A stretch of 64,000 nucleotides of DNA. Origin: Przewalskia tangutica (Eukaryota > Streptophyta > Magnoliopsida > Solanales > Solanaceae). The notes beneath the pieces are model-generated. The model did no database searches. It saw only the letters and a list, made by a program, of their open reading frames with translations, and had not been told where the DNA came from. Of the stretch, positions 11,875-23,363 are shown one piece after another. The stretch lies in NCBI GenBank assembly GCA_029844215.1, contig CM056721.1, forward strand, positions 7,328,368-7,392,367. Direction: 5' to 3'. Each line of letters begins with the position of its first letter. Positions within the stretch are counted from its first letter, which is position 1. A program made the position numbers and the translations under genes.

Positions 11875-11943
11875 ATACTGCAATGGATGTTGTTTATGGT
11901 CTGAATAGATGAGGCAGGTCCCTTTATGATTTCGTGGTTGATT
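11875..11943 (+). pseudogene. Histone H4 3'-end pseudogene fragment
   Basis: Matches the last ~21 codons of the H4 gene ([16 protein letters not shown]). CAA for Gln is now TGA, Gly codons are altered (YGFGG to YDFVV) and the stop is lost. Followed after an insertion of about 300 bp by a copy of the H4 3' flank at 12305. A remnant of a second tandem H4 unit. Confidence 0.8.
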
Positions 11944-12299
11944 GATTTACTTTCTGTTGAACTTGGTTGTTTACATGTTGTGTGCAGGTAATTGAAAGAA
12001 GAAACATAAGTGAAGAGAAAGAAGAGGGAGAGATGGAGAAGAATGGAAGAGAGGAGAATGTTAGATCGAGAGAGGGAGAAAAATGTATTTCAGAAGAAAT
12101 GAAATTGTGTTATTTACATTCTGATTTATACCCTTAGCTCTTTCTAATATCAAGTGCAACCACTTTCTAACCACTTAAACTAACTCCTAACTACTTGTAA
12201 CTAACAACCGTAACTACTTGTAACAAACTTATTGCTAACTATTACAACTAATTACAACACATGTTGTAATTGTAGCTAATCTTCTACCCTTTCATTTTT

Positions 12300-12687
12300 T
12301 ATTAAGGGATATTGAATCTAGCTAGTGCTTTGCTTATAATTTTCTGTAGGTGAAGATTGTGAGATCATTGTAATTTGTAGTTAATGAAATTGATCTCCTT
12401 AGTATTTCAGATATAATTCCTCTGTTTATCTTCTTTGAACTGTTAGTGTTTTGCTACGTATTTCAAAATGAGTATTTATCGTTGTTTGCTAATCTTAAAC
12501 AACGATAATAACTTCAGAATTTGGCTATGCTGATAAAGTATTTAAGTTGAGATGATTTTGGACGAGACCAATAACAATATTTGAATTGTTAAAGGGCTCA
12601 TAGGGAGTCAGAAGCGAGCAGAGTAAAAGACGGGTAAAACTCACGTAAGCAGAGGGGGAGACACATCTTGCATCGCCATTATCTTTT
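12300..12687 (+). repeat. Duplicated H4 3' flank and upstream block (copy 2)
   Basis: 12305-12416 matches the H4 3' flank at 11590-11720 (GATATTGAATCTAGCT, GAGATCATTGTAA, CTTAGTATTTCAGAT). 12522-12687 matches the block at 10343-10442, with an unrelated GC-richer ~65-bp insertion at about 12595-12663. The order H4 end, 3' flank, block fits a tandem array of H4 units that later lost its coding parts. Confidence 0.7.
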
Positions 12688-12689
12688 CT

Positions 12690-12984
12690 ATTATACTAAA
12701 AATGTCATGCTAAAGCTAATATAGATTTTCTATTTATAAAAATTCAAAATTTCTATTACAAGAAAATGCTAAATATGGTAGAGTTTTTTCTACAAATAAA
12801 CCTTTTCTACCATAAAAATCATTTTATAGTAAAACACAATTACGATAGAATATAGGAAATTTAGAACAAACTCTGACATGAGTGACAGAAAGAGAAGAAA
12901 ATGTTGAGTTTTTTTTTTTTTCCGAAGGCGGCAAGGAAGATGACACAATTTCTAAAAATTGTATTTCTTTCTTTATTCTGATTA
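12690..12984. other. AT-rich spacer
   Basis: No gene seen. Contains short inverted words around TTCTAC/GTAGAA (12780-12850) that may be a decayed foldback element, not resolvable by eye. Confidence 0.3.
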
Positions 12985-13252
12985 GTATGATTTATCTACG
13001 TTAGTTACTGTTTCTTTTTCAGAATGATTTATTATGACTTATTCATTTTTGGTACCATCATTTTCATACTGCGTTAGATTTCTTGTTCGAGTCGGATCGT
13101 TTCTGTTGCTTTGCTTGTGCTTATACTTTGTCTTGAGCCGAGGATCTTTCGAAAATAACCTTTCTACCTACCAAGGTAGAGGTAAGGTCTGCGTACACTC
13201 TATCCTCCCCAGATCTCACGTTGTGGGATTTTCGGTGTTATTGTTGTTGTAG
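12985..13252 (+). mobile_element. RTE-type LINE 3' end
   Basis: Resembles the 3' part of the RTE copy at 25440-25690: CTTGCTTTGCTTGTG, GTCTTGAGCCGAGG, AGGTAGAGGTAAGGTCTGCG, TACACTCTA and CCCCAGA, then GTGGGATTTTCGG and a TTGTTGTTG tail. This 3' end is shared between Solanaceae RTE LINEs and TS SINEs, which use it for retrotransposition. Only the untranslated tail is present (5' truncated). Confidence 0.75.
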
Positions 13253-13370
13253 TTAGATTTAAAAGTCGCGGCTATAGTTGATTCGCTAGTTGGCCATGTC
13301 ATTGCGTGTGTAATTCACGCATTTTCATTCTTAGGAAGCCACTAAATAGGTGTTTAATATGCACATTTTG

Positions 13371-13535
13371 AACCCGCAAGCAGCCACAAGTTCGATCCTC
13401 TCATAAACCTTTATTGAGCACACACGACTTGCCAAGTGTGGTTTACCGACGTGGTTTGCGTGCCGCTGCCGGGAGTTTTCTCTCATGCGCACTCGAAAGA
13501 GTAGCGGCTGCGGGTTCCTTCGTCAACAAAAAAAA
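13371..13535 (+). mobile_element. tRNA-derived SINE with 15-bp target-site duplication
   Basis: Flanked by perfect direct repeats AATATGCACATTTTG at 13356-13370 and 13536-13550. It starts near AACCCGCAAGCAGCC, has a box-B-like ACAAGTTCGATCC, shares CCAAGTGTGGTTTACC with the SINE at 44184 and ends in a short A tail. A clean, recent-looking retroposition. Confidence 0.88.
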
Positions 13536-13550
13536 AATATGCACATTTTG

Positions 13551-14344
13551 ATAATACGCTATTATTTAAATTAATTCGCCAAAATAATACGTTTTTTGAA
13601 AATTACGAAATTAGAATAAGTGTATTCCTGAGTAATGTATTAGGTATTATTTTATTCAAAAAATTCAACACGCAAAAAAGTTGAGCGTTAGCGGTGTTAA
13701 AATATAATTCATTACTGTAAGTAACATTTTATTAATACGTGACTCTCAGTAATGACTCTAAAGAATCAAAATCTGACATTGATTGATCTTAAAGTCGAAA
13801 TTCAAAGTTACGATTTCAGGATAAAACATAACTGATCTACGCACGCGAAATCGAATCCTACCTATTGAGAATCTTTTTGAATGATTTAACCAATAAATCG
13901 TAATTGACAGTTACGTTTTAACTGTATAATGTGACACACAATAACGACACACTGCTAATGTCTCTTCCTCATACTTTTCAAATTGACCACGGATCATTAT
14001 AAAATATAATGTATGAAATGAATGTTCAACACATTCCAACAATTTCAGCAAAGCTTCTACGTGTGTTGCCCATTGTTGGAACAACGTTCACAAAAATTCA
14101 AGAGGTATGAGTTAATTAAGTCAAATATGTTAAAAAAAATTATAGTTTCAATTTATTTTTCTGTTATATTAATTATAATAAGTGTCTTATTTTCGCGTGT
14201 AGGAGTAAAGATGACAAATTTTGAACATAATGTGATGGTTACTTTATATTGGGGTGACGAAACAATTACTGAAATGAATGGATTCAGATATACTGAAGGT
14301 GTCAGAGTGATTATTAGCCTGTCTATTTCAACAAACTATGTTGA
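13551..14344. other. AT-rich intergenic DNA
   Basis: No recognisable gene. An open frame at 14022-14474 on the plus strand is composed partly of the antisense of the Copia gag to its right and has no independent support. Confidence 0.35.
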
Positions 14345-14815
14345 ATTGGTTGGATTACAAAACTGGTGGTGTTTAATTGCTCCTCAAGATACACCACACG
14401 TGTATATTTGTTGTCTTGAAAATTTTTCTTCAACCGTGTCCATAATTCGTAAGCAGAAGCTCCAGTCTTCATAATGGTATGAAGTAAATTCTTGGAGATA
14501 GTTCCATAGATCCACTACTTGACGATGGCGTCAAGCCTTGTCCACGTCGTGTCATCAACGTAGGGTGTGCGGGGATGGGTGGTATCAATGTGATCAAGCA
14601 CGCTTGTAAGCACATGCATGAATATGGAAGAGTTCAACCCACGACGCGTATTGTCCATCCTCTTGATCAAGAATCAACGAGACGAAGTTCTTGATATTGG
14701 TTACGGAAAAAGCCGGATGAAAGGTGTTTTGGGTGGAAGAGGGAGGAGGATTTGTGACGCTGTGTGTTGAGGAAGAGGAAACGAGAGAAGTTATGTGGGT
14801 CACGAGTGAAGCCAT
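14345..14815 (-). pseudogene. Copia gag N-terminal fragment
   Basis: Starts at ATG 14815 (MASLVTHITSLVSS). It has the UBN2-type gag segments FHPAFSVTNIKNFVSLILDQ and YASWVELFHIHACAYK (compare YSPWVELFRNHACLYN in the copy at 60869). After a frameshift near 14595 it continues in another frame with TGASAYELWTRLKKNFQD and YTRVVYLEEQL. Truncated after that. Confidence 0.75.
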
Positions 14816-14861
14816 GAGGGTATCCGAAATTTAGTAGAGAAATAAAAGGGTGTAGAACTGA

Positions 14862-15010
14862 TGTATATCACTGTATACCATGAGTATACTGCATGTTGGA
14901 GAGAGAAAGTAAGAAGGTTGTATATCAGTAGTATACCAGAGGTATACAGGGCTGGTTGTAGAGTGAAGGGTTGGGCGGATGTATATCAGCGCATATCAGA
15001 GGTATATTGC
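14862..15010. repeat. Three imperfect ~60-bp repeats in Copia leader
   Basis: TGTATATCA followed by GTATACCAGAGGTATA-like sequence begins at 14862, 14919 and 14980. The units sit between the gag start codon and the primer-binding site, i.e. in the transcribed leader of the reversed Copia. Confidence 0.55.
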
Positions 15011-15102
15011 GTTATACGGGCGGTTTGGCGCCGAAAAAAGGAAAAGAAGGGGGCCGAAATTAGGGTTTAGGGTAGGGAGCGTTTTTTTAACTCTTGATAC
15101 CA

Positions 15103-15349
15103 TGTAAATTAGTGTAAATCTCCTTGAGTGGAGTCTTTTAATTAATACAATAGATAGTGTGTACAATTGTAATTCTAATGGAATAAAGATCTCTACTTTA
15201 CATAATTACACTAAAATATTAATTACAGAATATATGGAAATATATTCACTATCAAATTCAACTTATAAATTTGTGTTACATATATATTTACTTGATAGTA
15301 GTAAATATATCACTCACTCAACTCTTTCTAAGTTTAACTGTGGTTAACA
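15103..15349 (-). repeat. 5' LTR of the reversed Copia remnant
   Basis: On the plus strand it runs from TGTAAATTAGTG to GTGGTTAACA, with TG/CA ends, directly next to the primer-binding site. Length about 247 bp. The flanking 5 bp on the right are AATTA. Confidence 0.6.
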
Positions 15350-16546
15350 AATTATTTATGAATTTAAGTTCTATGCGTTGAAGGGAATAAAAATACTCAA
15401 ACGAATAATATAAGCACAAGTGAAAGACCTAATAATGGCTATATAGAAGAAATTTATCAAACTAAAGAGAAGAGGTAGGAGACTTAAATAACTCAAAACT
15501 CTTGAATTTCACTACAATGAGCAACCTCTCAACCTGAGAAAATAGATAACAGACACCCATATTTATAATACTACAAAATCAAAATATACTAGGACTAGAA
15601 AATCTATTCCTATTATGACTTTGATAAATAAATCCAAACTAAGCTTGGATTAAATAAGCTACCAAATATCAAATTCTAATTAAGTTTAAATTATTAATCT
15701 TGATTTAATTCCAACATGCACTAATAGTGTAGTAATAAATAATTACTAATATATTTAAGTCATTTATAAGATAAGATAATTACATGTAAATAATCATGAT
15801 AAGCATCAATGAATAACTATGATGAGTAATTAACTTGCTAGTAACTTAAATCCACTACATATGATAGTGCTCAAAACTGTTTGCCTATGCTAGCAAGTAC
15901 ATGGCTATTGGCAAGTGAGGAGTCCAGAAGTGTAAAAGGTAACTCTATTATTGACCCATTCAACGTCCTATTAAATCAAGCACTATATATGGACTAGTAC
16001 AATGATTCATTTAGATTCTTGACGACTCAATCAACAAGTTGGTCTCAAAATTAATGAGTGATTTGGAATCGAACGTGGAAGTCAGAATTAGAACCATCCA
16101 CAAATTAATGCCGCTCTGAAATTTGTAGTTGATGGTTACCTATTTATGACATTGTCTACTCATAACGCATCTCTTTGTTTTCTTGGGGGGCATAAAAGAC
16201 TGAAATTTTTCGCCCACATGGTCCCCATCTCTATTGCAGGAGATGAATCATGAATAAATCACCTCAATACCACTAGGTGGAAGACACAATGTTTACGCTT
16301 GAGAGTCATCCCCCACAAATGAGAAATGAAACTCTCACACTACGGCTGCCAAAGCTCAAACTTGCCTACTTAAGGGCAATCTACCACCCTAAAACCAATT
16401 GAGGGCATCTCTTTGTTTTCTCTCGGATTTTAAGTTTGAATAGGGCAGGTTTTTCTAAGTGTGTGTAACAGTCAACTTTCATAAAAGATGGAGGACACCG
16501 TCTGCTTCATCCAATCGCGACAAGATAATCAACACATTAATAAAAC
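15350..16546. other. Intergenic, repeat-like AT-rich DNA
   Basis: No coding potential found. The TATTTATAATAC-containing stretch at about 15560 and the general layout could belong to an unrecognised LTR, but no termini are clear. Confidence 0.3.
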
Positions 16547-16564
16547 AAGTACACCATCTAATAT

Positions 16565-16732
16565 GGGAGAGCATTACAAGCTCAAATCCCGTAACGCCCT
16601 ACTGCCTTCGCCTCTTGGGAAACACACCGACCAGCGCTACGTTTAACTACCGACGCATTGGTGGCGCTTATCATACGTCCGGAGCCACTTCAAGACTTCG
16701 AAGAAGAATACCGCGGCCTTCACAAAAAAAAA
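16565..16732 (+). mobile_element. SINE with 18-bp target-site duplication
   Basis: Perfect direct repeats AAGTACACCATCTAATAT at 16547-16564 and 16733-16750 flank a ~168-bp insert with a box-B-like GCTCAAATCCC and an A tail before the second repeat. Its end (GCGGCCTTCAC then A) resembles the 3' end of the SINE at 44184. Confidence 0.88.
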
Positions 16733-16750
16733 AAGTACACCATCTAATAT

Positions 16751-17550
16751 ATAGGTACAGGTTTAAGTTGAAGTATCTCAATAAAAACTAAATTTAGATT
16801 CTAACTTAAGTTTAGATGCGTGTGATTATTCTCAGTATATCTTATACGTTTTCCAGTTCCTTATACTCCAAAAAGGTGGCAAAGTTAATAATCTATTCCT
16901 AGCAGAATTAGTTTTCCTTCTTTACCTGCCATTTGAAATAATTCATACATGGACTTCAAATGGCGCTTTTAATAACGCCGTCTATAAAAGTCGTAACATC
17001 ACTTTTTATAGAAAAACATAAATTCAATTGTAAAATTTGTCAAACTACGCAAGTTAAAAAATTGTACATCTATTCAAAGTATTGACAGTCAGATATCCTT
17101 ACACGTGGCTTACGTTATGCAAAGACCCACCATTTGCTGAAAATGAAATCCATTTGAGACGGTAAACACCAGAAGAGACTAATTATTTTGGAGTCAGTAT
17201 GTCGATGCAGCTTATAAAACTACAAACATTTTCCTATTTTATATGAAATGCACCCGAGGCGGACCTACCTTAGACTTAGTTTACGTGAATCTACTAATTT
17301 TTATCAAAATCTTACGTTGTGGAATTTCACTGAGTATGTTATTGTATATATAAATATTTGATTGTGTGAATCCCATTATTGTTATTGCATATATTAAATT
17401 GAAATCGCTATAAGAATAGGTTTCAAATTCTAAATCCCAATGCCCGACAAGTGTAGTTTAATACTAGTAGTTAATGAAGTGAAATAAAATCATAAGAGAC
17501 CCCGATTCAAAGATTAAAAAATAGTGACGAAGGAATAATGAAGTACTCCT
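16751..17550. other. Intergenic DNA
   Basis: No gene recognised. A degraded RTE/SINE tail (TTGTGGAATTTCACTGAG then TATGTTATTG) is at about 17317-17345. Confidence 0.4.
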
Positions 17551-17764
17551 TGTTGGATATATGTGTAGAGATAAGGAAATGAGAATGCAACAATAATAAT
17601 AATAAATGTGTAAGAAATTTGGAAATAAACAAACAAGTGTGCTTGCTGAGTCGATCAAATTCTTGATCTATCCGTAAGATAATATGACAATTTATCTCCC
17701 AAGATAAAACATCAATCAAACTAATGAGCAAAGGAGACTCAAGAGTTCGCTATAGGAAGAAAGA

Positions 17765-20624
17765 TGTTACACCTCGTAAGTTTAAGGCGATAATTAAGAA
17801 CGTCATTAAGGAAATAAGATGCGAGTATTGGAAATAAGTATACTTACATATGTTAATACGGAAATTAGTATACAAGAGGATGTGATTCCGGAAAAATGTT
17901 GGTTACAACGGGTGTGACATTGGAAACTTATATTGATAGTTGTATATTCCAGTTATGGACTAGTGTCGTATTATAAGAATTATGACATTGAGAACACGAG
18001 ACTTTATGAAATTTTCAGGAATTAAAGGAAACGGGATTTAAGATTTAATTATTACTTGAGGGATTAATTTAATTATACAATTAGGGATCAAAGTGTAATA
18101 AGTAATTTTCAGATTTTCTTAAAACCTATTAACTTCCATTTCCCCACTTTTAATTCAAAGAAACCTCTCCCTCCCCTCTCTTCTCCTCACTCTAACCGTA
18201 CCACACCCCTATTACATAGCAAAATTGGAGTTTTATTTCCTTCATCCTAGATTAAATCATTCTTCATCTAATTTTCTAAGCCAAGAATTGCACAAAACAG
18301 TGGGTGATTCTCGCCACTGCTGGGCCGAGAAAGGAACCAAGAAATTCCAGATTTTAGATGGAAATTTTGGAAGAAAAACATGCTAGGAAGATGGATTAAA
18401 CTCATAGAATTCATGCATGTCGTTTTGGAGTTGAAGAAGTGAGAAAATTGGAGCAAAAATCGATGGAACAGTAGCCGAGACTTATAGGGACTGGTTTGGC
18501 GAATATTAAGGTAAAAACTCTTCGTTTTATAGAGTATTTGGAAGAATAATTGATGTTGTGATTAAGGAATAAACTCTTGATAAAGAGAACTTGGGATTTA
18601 AGACAATGCATGCGATTTGTGGATGTTGTAGCCGATTTTAGGACTGTTTTTGTATACTTTGGATTCGTGTGTTGTGTTGTTAATTTCGTCACTAATTGCA
18701 TGTTATAAATGGAGGAAATCTTGATATTTAAGTAGTTGTTCATAAGGAAATTATTGGAACATGAATTGGATTTTAAGAAGTTAAGAAAAAAGTTATGGAA
18801 TTATGTTGTTATGGCTGAAACTTCCATGAAATTATTAGACATCGTTGTAATGCAATAAGGGACTGTTTTGTTGAGTTAAGAATGCTGGAAATCTTATTAA
18901 GAACATGCATGCACATTATGGTAATTACTAATATATGTCCCAAAAGAATTAAAGTGTAAAAAAGGTGTTATGTTGCAAATTATAGGACTCGAACTCTTGT
19001 TGTTGTCGCTAGAGTTGATAGATTGATTTTTTAAAGGTTGTTCTAATATGGATTAAGTGCTGGATTAACATGAGAAACAGGTGTAGTAATCACCTTGGTT
19101 GTTGTAGTTGTTGTCTTCCATGAACGAAAAAGAATGGAATGTATTATAACGACGTATATGGAGTATTTGAGATTATATTGGTTATATCTTGAAGTTGTAT
19201 CTTCTTATTGGTATTTGTGGCTTTGTTTGGAAGTTGTGGATTTTCATATAAATAGGGGAAGTGCTGCCCGAATTTTTATAGAATAGGAAGTCGTTATTCG
19301 ATATAAAGTATGCTAGTAATCATAGAATTGACGAACGTATTACCATTATTATAGGTTGAAGTACTAGACGAGACGTATTCTAATATTGAGTTGGTTAGTT
19401 CAACTAAAAGGTATGTGAAACTCTTCCTTCTTTCTTTTGGCATGATTTATATGAAATGAACGTATGAGACGTACATGATTTCTATACAATCTAATTCCTA
19501 ATAATATGAGTTATGAGAAGTGCCTTTGATGTTTACAGTAAATGTTCATTTTAATGATTTTATTGATAATCAAATGATGATTTAAATTGCATATGATTGC
19601 TCATGATATCTATTCATGCAAAGTGTTACTATCCCACTTCACCGAGTCCCGGGCCGACAATGTTCGTGCGCAGATCCATGCATTTGTTCACCGAGCCCCT
19701 CACTAGAGGGCCGACAATATATATATATGATGATTCCATGGACAGGTATCCATGATGCGGGTATAGATAACCATGATATTATATAATGATTCCATGAACA
19801 TGCATCCATGATGAGGGTATAGATACCCAGGCCAGTATATTTCACCGCGTCTCTCACCAGAGGGTCGAACAACTTATTTATATATGATGATTATATGGAT
19901 AAGCATTCATGATTTTTGATATGACTCTCATTTTTATAAGACACAGTTGACTCTCATTTTTATATACGACACAGTTGGATTTGGTATTTGATTATCATAC
20001 TTGTCTCCTGTTATCTTTTGTCCAGTTATGATTATCTGTTGGTACTTTATGTTTCATATACTCGGTACATTCTTTCGTACTGACCCCCCTTTTTCCGGGG
20101 GGCTGCGTTCATGCCCGCAGGTACAGGTACTCAGTATGGAGACCCTCCAGTTTAGGATTCTTGTTCAGCTACTTGGAGAGCTCCATTGATTCGGAGCTTA
20201 GCCATTTTGGTACAAAACCTTATTTTGACTTATGCATATTTAGGGGCACGACGGGGCCCTGTCCCGTCATATTTCATTATCGTATTCTTAGAGGACTGTA
20301 GAGAGTTGTGAGTTGTAAACCTGTTTGGTTATCTGCGTTGTTGTACTCTATTTTTGGGATGTCCCCGTGTATACGTGATACTATGTGGTGGCAGCTTGTC
20401 CGCTTGCCTATTTTATTATGTTGGTTAGATGTGACTCCTCATGAGACAGGATTATTCGTGTGTAGAAACAGCCTTGTCGGCTTGCCTATTCTGACATGTG
20501 TTATTATTGCAGCGTTATGCTACCGAATTTCATATTGTCCTTAGTGTCAGTCTGATTTTACGTGACAGGTAGGGCTAATGGCGTCCAATTAGGGAGCTTA
20601 GTCGCGGCCCGTCGGGTCGTGACA
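17765..20624 (+). mobile_element. Tekay/Del-like solo LTR, target duplication aaaga
   Basis: Starts TGTTACACCTCGTAAG and ends GGGTCGTGACA. Perfect 5-bp direct repeats AAAGA lie at 17760-17764 and 20625-20629. It is 2860 bp long without coding sequence, as expected after recombination between the two LTRs of a chromovirus-type Gypsy element. Inside are the CCGAGCCCCTCACTAGAGGGC-like repeats (19640-19870) and CGTTCATGCCCGCAGGTAC common in this LTR family. Confidence 0.9.
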
Positions 20625-20934
20625 AAAGATCTTTGAGTGTTTGATTTCAAGAGAGGAAGACAATTTTCAGGAAATTGTCAAGTATAGAATGTATGTTGTG
20701 TAAGAGTGTTTTGCAAATGAGCCAAATGCCTCATTTTATAGTGTTGCGAAGAAGATCCTCCAACTAGCCAATTTATGGCTTTGAATGATCAAGTAATGAC
20801 CATTAGTATGGAGTTACAATTCAGCCAAGTAATGGTTGAATTCAAGAGCAAAATAATGAAGAGTTAATCCTCCAAAGTCAGCTCAAACGTCAGTTTTTTA
20901 TTCTTCTCCAACGGACTGAAAACGGTCACAGTGC

Positions 20935-21485
20935 GCCGCGGCTCACCAGAGGGCCGGACAGCTTATTTATATATGATGATTATATGGATAAGCATTCATG
21001 ATTTTTTATATGACTCTCATTTTTATAAGGCATATTTGACTCTCATTTTTATATACGGCACAATTGGATTTGGTATTTGATTATCATATTTGTCTCATGT
21101 TATCTTTTGACCAGTTATGATTATTTGTTGGTACTTTATGTTTCATATACTCGATACATTTTTTCGTACTGACACCCATTTTCCCGGGGGGCTGCGTTCA
21201 TGCCCGCAGGTACATGTACTCAGTATGGAGATCCTCCAGTTTAGGATTCTTGTTCAGCTACTTGGAGAGCTCCATTGATTAGGAGCTTAACCATTTTGGT
21301 ACATAACCTTATTTTGACTTATGCATATTTAGGGGCACGACGGGGCCCTGTCCCGTCATATTTCATTATCGTATTCTTAGAGGTCTGTAGACAGTTGTGG
21401 GTTGTAAACCTGTTTGGTCATCTACGTTGTTGTACTATGTTTTTGGGATGTCTCCGTGTATACGTGATACTATGTGGTGGCGAAT
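20935..21485 (+). repeat. Second copy of the Tekay-like LTR interior (551 bp)
   Basis: Matches 19850-20396 of the adjacent solo LTR at roughly 93% by eye, same orientation, beginning at CTCACCAGAGGGCC and ending at CTATGTGGTGG. It has no LTR termini, so it is an internal fragment lying in the host LTR only ~310 bp from the full copy. Confidence 0.85.
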
Positions 21486-22101
21486 TGCTTACCGCAGGAG
21501 GCGCCGGCCTGCAACTCGTAAGCCTGCCGCAGCCTGCAGAGTGGCGCCGCGGCGCCGAAACTTCAGGGACTTGGCGCCACGGCCCTGCATGAAGGCTCCG
21601 CGGCGCTCCAGCACCACGGTCCTTGCCGCCGTGATTCATGACTCGTTTCATCTTTTAACACATTGTACACTTCTTCCTTCAATTACCAACGTGAAACCTA
21701 CGTCATTTGACCCATAACCGTCTATTTCTTTATGTCTCAAACAATTCGTATACTTACCAATATCTCTTTCATTTAAGGAAATAATGATACTTGACACTAT
21801 ATGTGCACGTGTGTGGAAACAACGTTTCCGACGTGCGGGACTCCAATGGTTCGATTCATAATTTAATAGGATTAACTTTATTTCACCTTTAATAAATATT
21901 TTCAACATTCTCCTAGTATCAAATTATTGTGATTACTAAAAGTAGTTGTTTCAAATTATTCAAGAATAATTAATTATTATTTTTTCATTTTTACTTTATT
22001 ATTAATAAAAATGATACATAAATAGATTAAATATTTAATGAAGAGAGATTATAACTTACACAGATAAAAATAAAGTAGTTCAAATACCCTCATAATTAAT
22101 A

Positions 22102-22294
22102 CTCCCCACAAACAAAAAAGATTGACGGTTTTCGTTTTTTCGAGAATCAGAAGAGTTGTACTTTGTCAGTAATATTTTTAAATATTTTAAATTATTAATT
22201 ATGATCGACTTATAGTACTTTTAGATAATTTGCGAAAGTTAAAAAGTTTGACTTTAAAAAGACGAAAAATATCAATCTTTTTTGGATGGGAGAG
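22102..22294. mobile_element. Stowaway-type MITE
   Basis: About 193 bp between TA dinucleotides. Terminal inverted repeats are CTCCCCACAAACAAAAAAG on the left and the complement of CTTTTTTGGATGGGAGAG on the right. Non-coding. Confidence 0.8.
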
Positions 22295-22567
22295 TATTAA
22301 AAAAAGAGAAAAAAAATTAAAATATTCAAGAGATAAAGTGGATCGGTTTCTGATCCTTTTAATATTCCCAGCGAGTAGTACACTTTAATAGGCACTCGAA
22401 TTCAAAAGAAAAACGACCCAACATTTAATCCTTTTTCTCATTAATAAAATTAAAACAAAGATCGAAACAGTTCCCAAATCGACATCGAGGAACACAGAAA
22501 CGACCATTGCAAATTTATATACTAGTTAAAACAAAGAAAGAAACATTTAATGAAGTTGTAGTACTAA

Positions 22568-22753
22568 CTAAGAGAGGCTACTCTTGCCGGGATGATCAGC
22601 AGCTTGAAGAGTCTTGTCGATGAGCTTACGTGCCTTTTTGCTGCGAATCTCCACTCTCACGCTTGAGCTTTTGTCCATTTTGATGTATGGTTTCTTCCAT
22701 TTCTTCAATTTCGATTTTATCGATTCCACCAAATTCTCCAATTGTATCGCCAT
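22568..22753 (-). CDS. Small lysine-rich conserved plant protein, function unknown
   Basis: A 61-codon ORF starting MAIQLENLVESIKSK and ending HPGKSSLS, with a TATA-like TTTATATAG about 65-70 bp upstream on the same strand and a clear stop. The protein is basic and hydrophilic with a KMDKSSSVRVEIRSKKARKL core; there is no signal peptide, membrane segment or cysteine. I do not recognise the family with certainty, though its compact layout with a well-placed TATA box argues that it is a real gene. Intronless. MITEs lie on both sides. Confidence 0.6.
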   Translation of the reverse strand: MAIQLENLVESIKSKLKKWKKPYIKMDKSSSVRVEIRSKKARKLIDKTLQAADHPGKSSLS

Positions 22754-22816
22754 TGATATCCTCGAGGTTTAGCACTACAAATAGATTTTGTGATGTAGTT
22801 GAATTTTCCGTTTCAC

Positions 22817-22823
22817 TATATAA
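22817..22823 (-). promoter_or_regulatory. Putative TATA box of the small ORF
   Basis: TATATAG on the minus strand, about 65-70 bp upstream of the ATG at 22753. Confidence 0.5.
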
Positions 22824-23147
22824 ATGCAGTGTTTTGACTTTGTCTACAAATATCCTTCTTAATTAAATAAATCGCCCCGCTTTCCTCCATTTATTACTCT
22901 TCTTTGCCACTCATCTCACTTTATGGATTATTACCTTGGAATCGTTGGGTTCGCCAACTAAATTATATTGCTAGAATTAAGATGAGATTTTTAGAATTAA
23001 GTCCGTGATTAAATTTATATTGTGTTTGGTTGACGATATAGATTTATCCAAAATAAATTTATACCGACAACTAAACATAACATAATTTAATTCTAGACTT
23101 AGTGCTAAAATATCACACATTATCCCGTGCCAAACGACTCTTCAATA

Positions 23148-23363
23148 CTCCCTTTGTCCCAATTTATATGACACGATTTTCTTTTTAGTTTGTCTAAAAA
23201 AGAATATCATCTTTATCTATTTAGAAACAATTTAATTTTATGAGATGATTTATAATCACACAAATTTTTAATAAGTACTTATTTTGGATCATAAATTTAA
23301 AAAATCTTTCTTTTTTAAATTTCATGCATAATTAAATGATAACACATCAATTTGGACAGGGAG
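23148..23363. mobile_element. Stowaway-type MITE
   Basis: 216 bp flanked by TA. Ends CTCCCTTTGTCCCAATTTAT and, on the other strand, CTCCCTGTCCAAATTG are the well-known Solanaceae CTCCCTCCGTCCCAATTTATG type. AT-rich non-coding interior. Confidence 0.88.

Larger units (their letters stand above)
14345..15349 (-). mobile_element. Copia remnant: 5' LTR plus gag N-terminus, reversed
   Basis: On the minus strand: an LTR (15349-15103), a primer-binding site TGGTATCAAGAG (15102-15091) of the initiator-Met tRNA type, an untranslated leader with internal repeats, then the start of gag. The rest of the element is missing. Confidence 0.75.
17551..21907. mobile_element. LTR of an unclassified LTR retrotransposon, split by later insertions
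   Basis: Left part 17551-17764 (TGTTGGATATATG to TATAGGAAGAAAGA) and right parts 20625-20934 and 21486-21907 (ending ATATTTTCAACA) match the uninterrupted copy at 46501-48272: shared ATCTCCCAAGATAAAAC, ACCAATATCTCTTTCAT and TTTCCGACGTGCGG. Ends are inverted repeats TGTTG/CAACA. CTCCT occurs on both sides but is displaced by 2 bp on the right, so the target duplication is unsure. No coding capacity; a GC-rich island lies at 21500-21620. Confidence 0.65.

Noticed and set aside
14022..14474. 150-codon plus-strand open frame
   Set aside because: Its right part is the antisense of Copia gag; the left part has no recognisable feature.
22960..23120. Possible foldback element around TGTGTTTGGTTG and CAACTAAACATA
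   Set aside because: Inverted words are short and no termini or target duplication could be defined.
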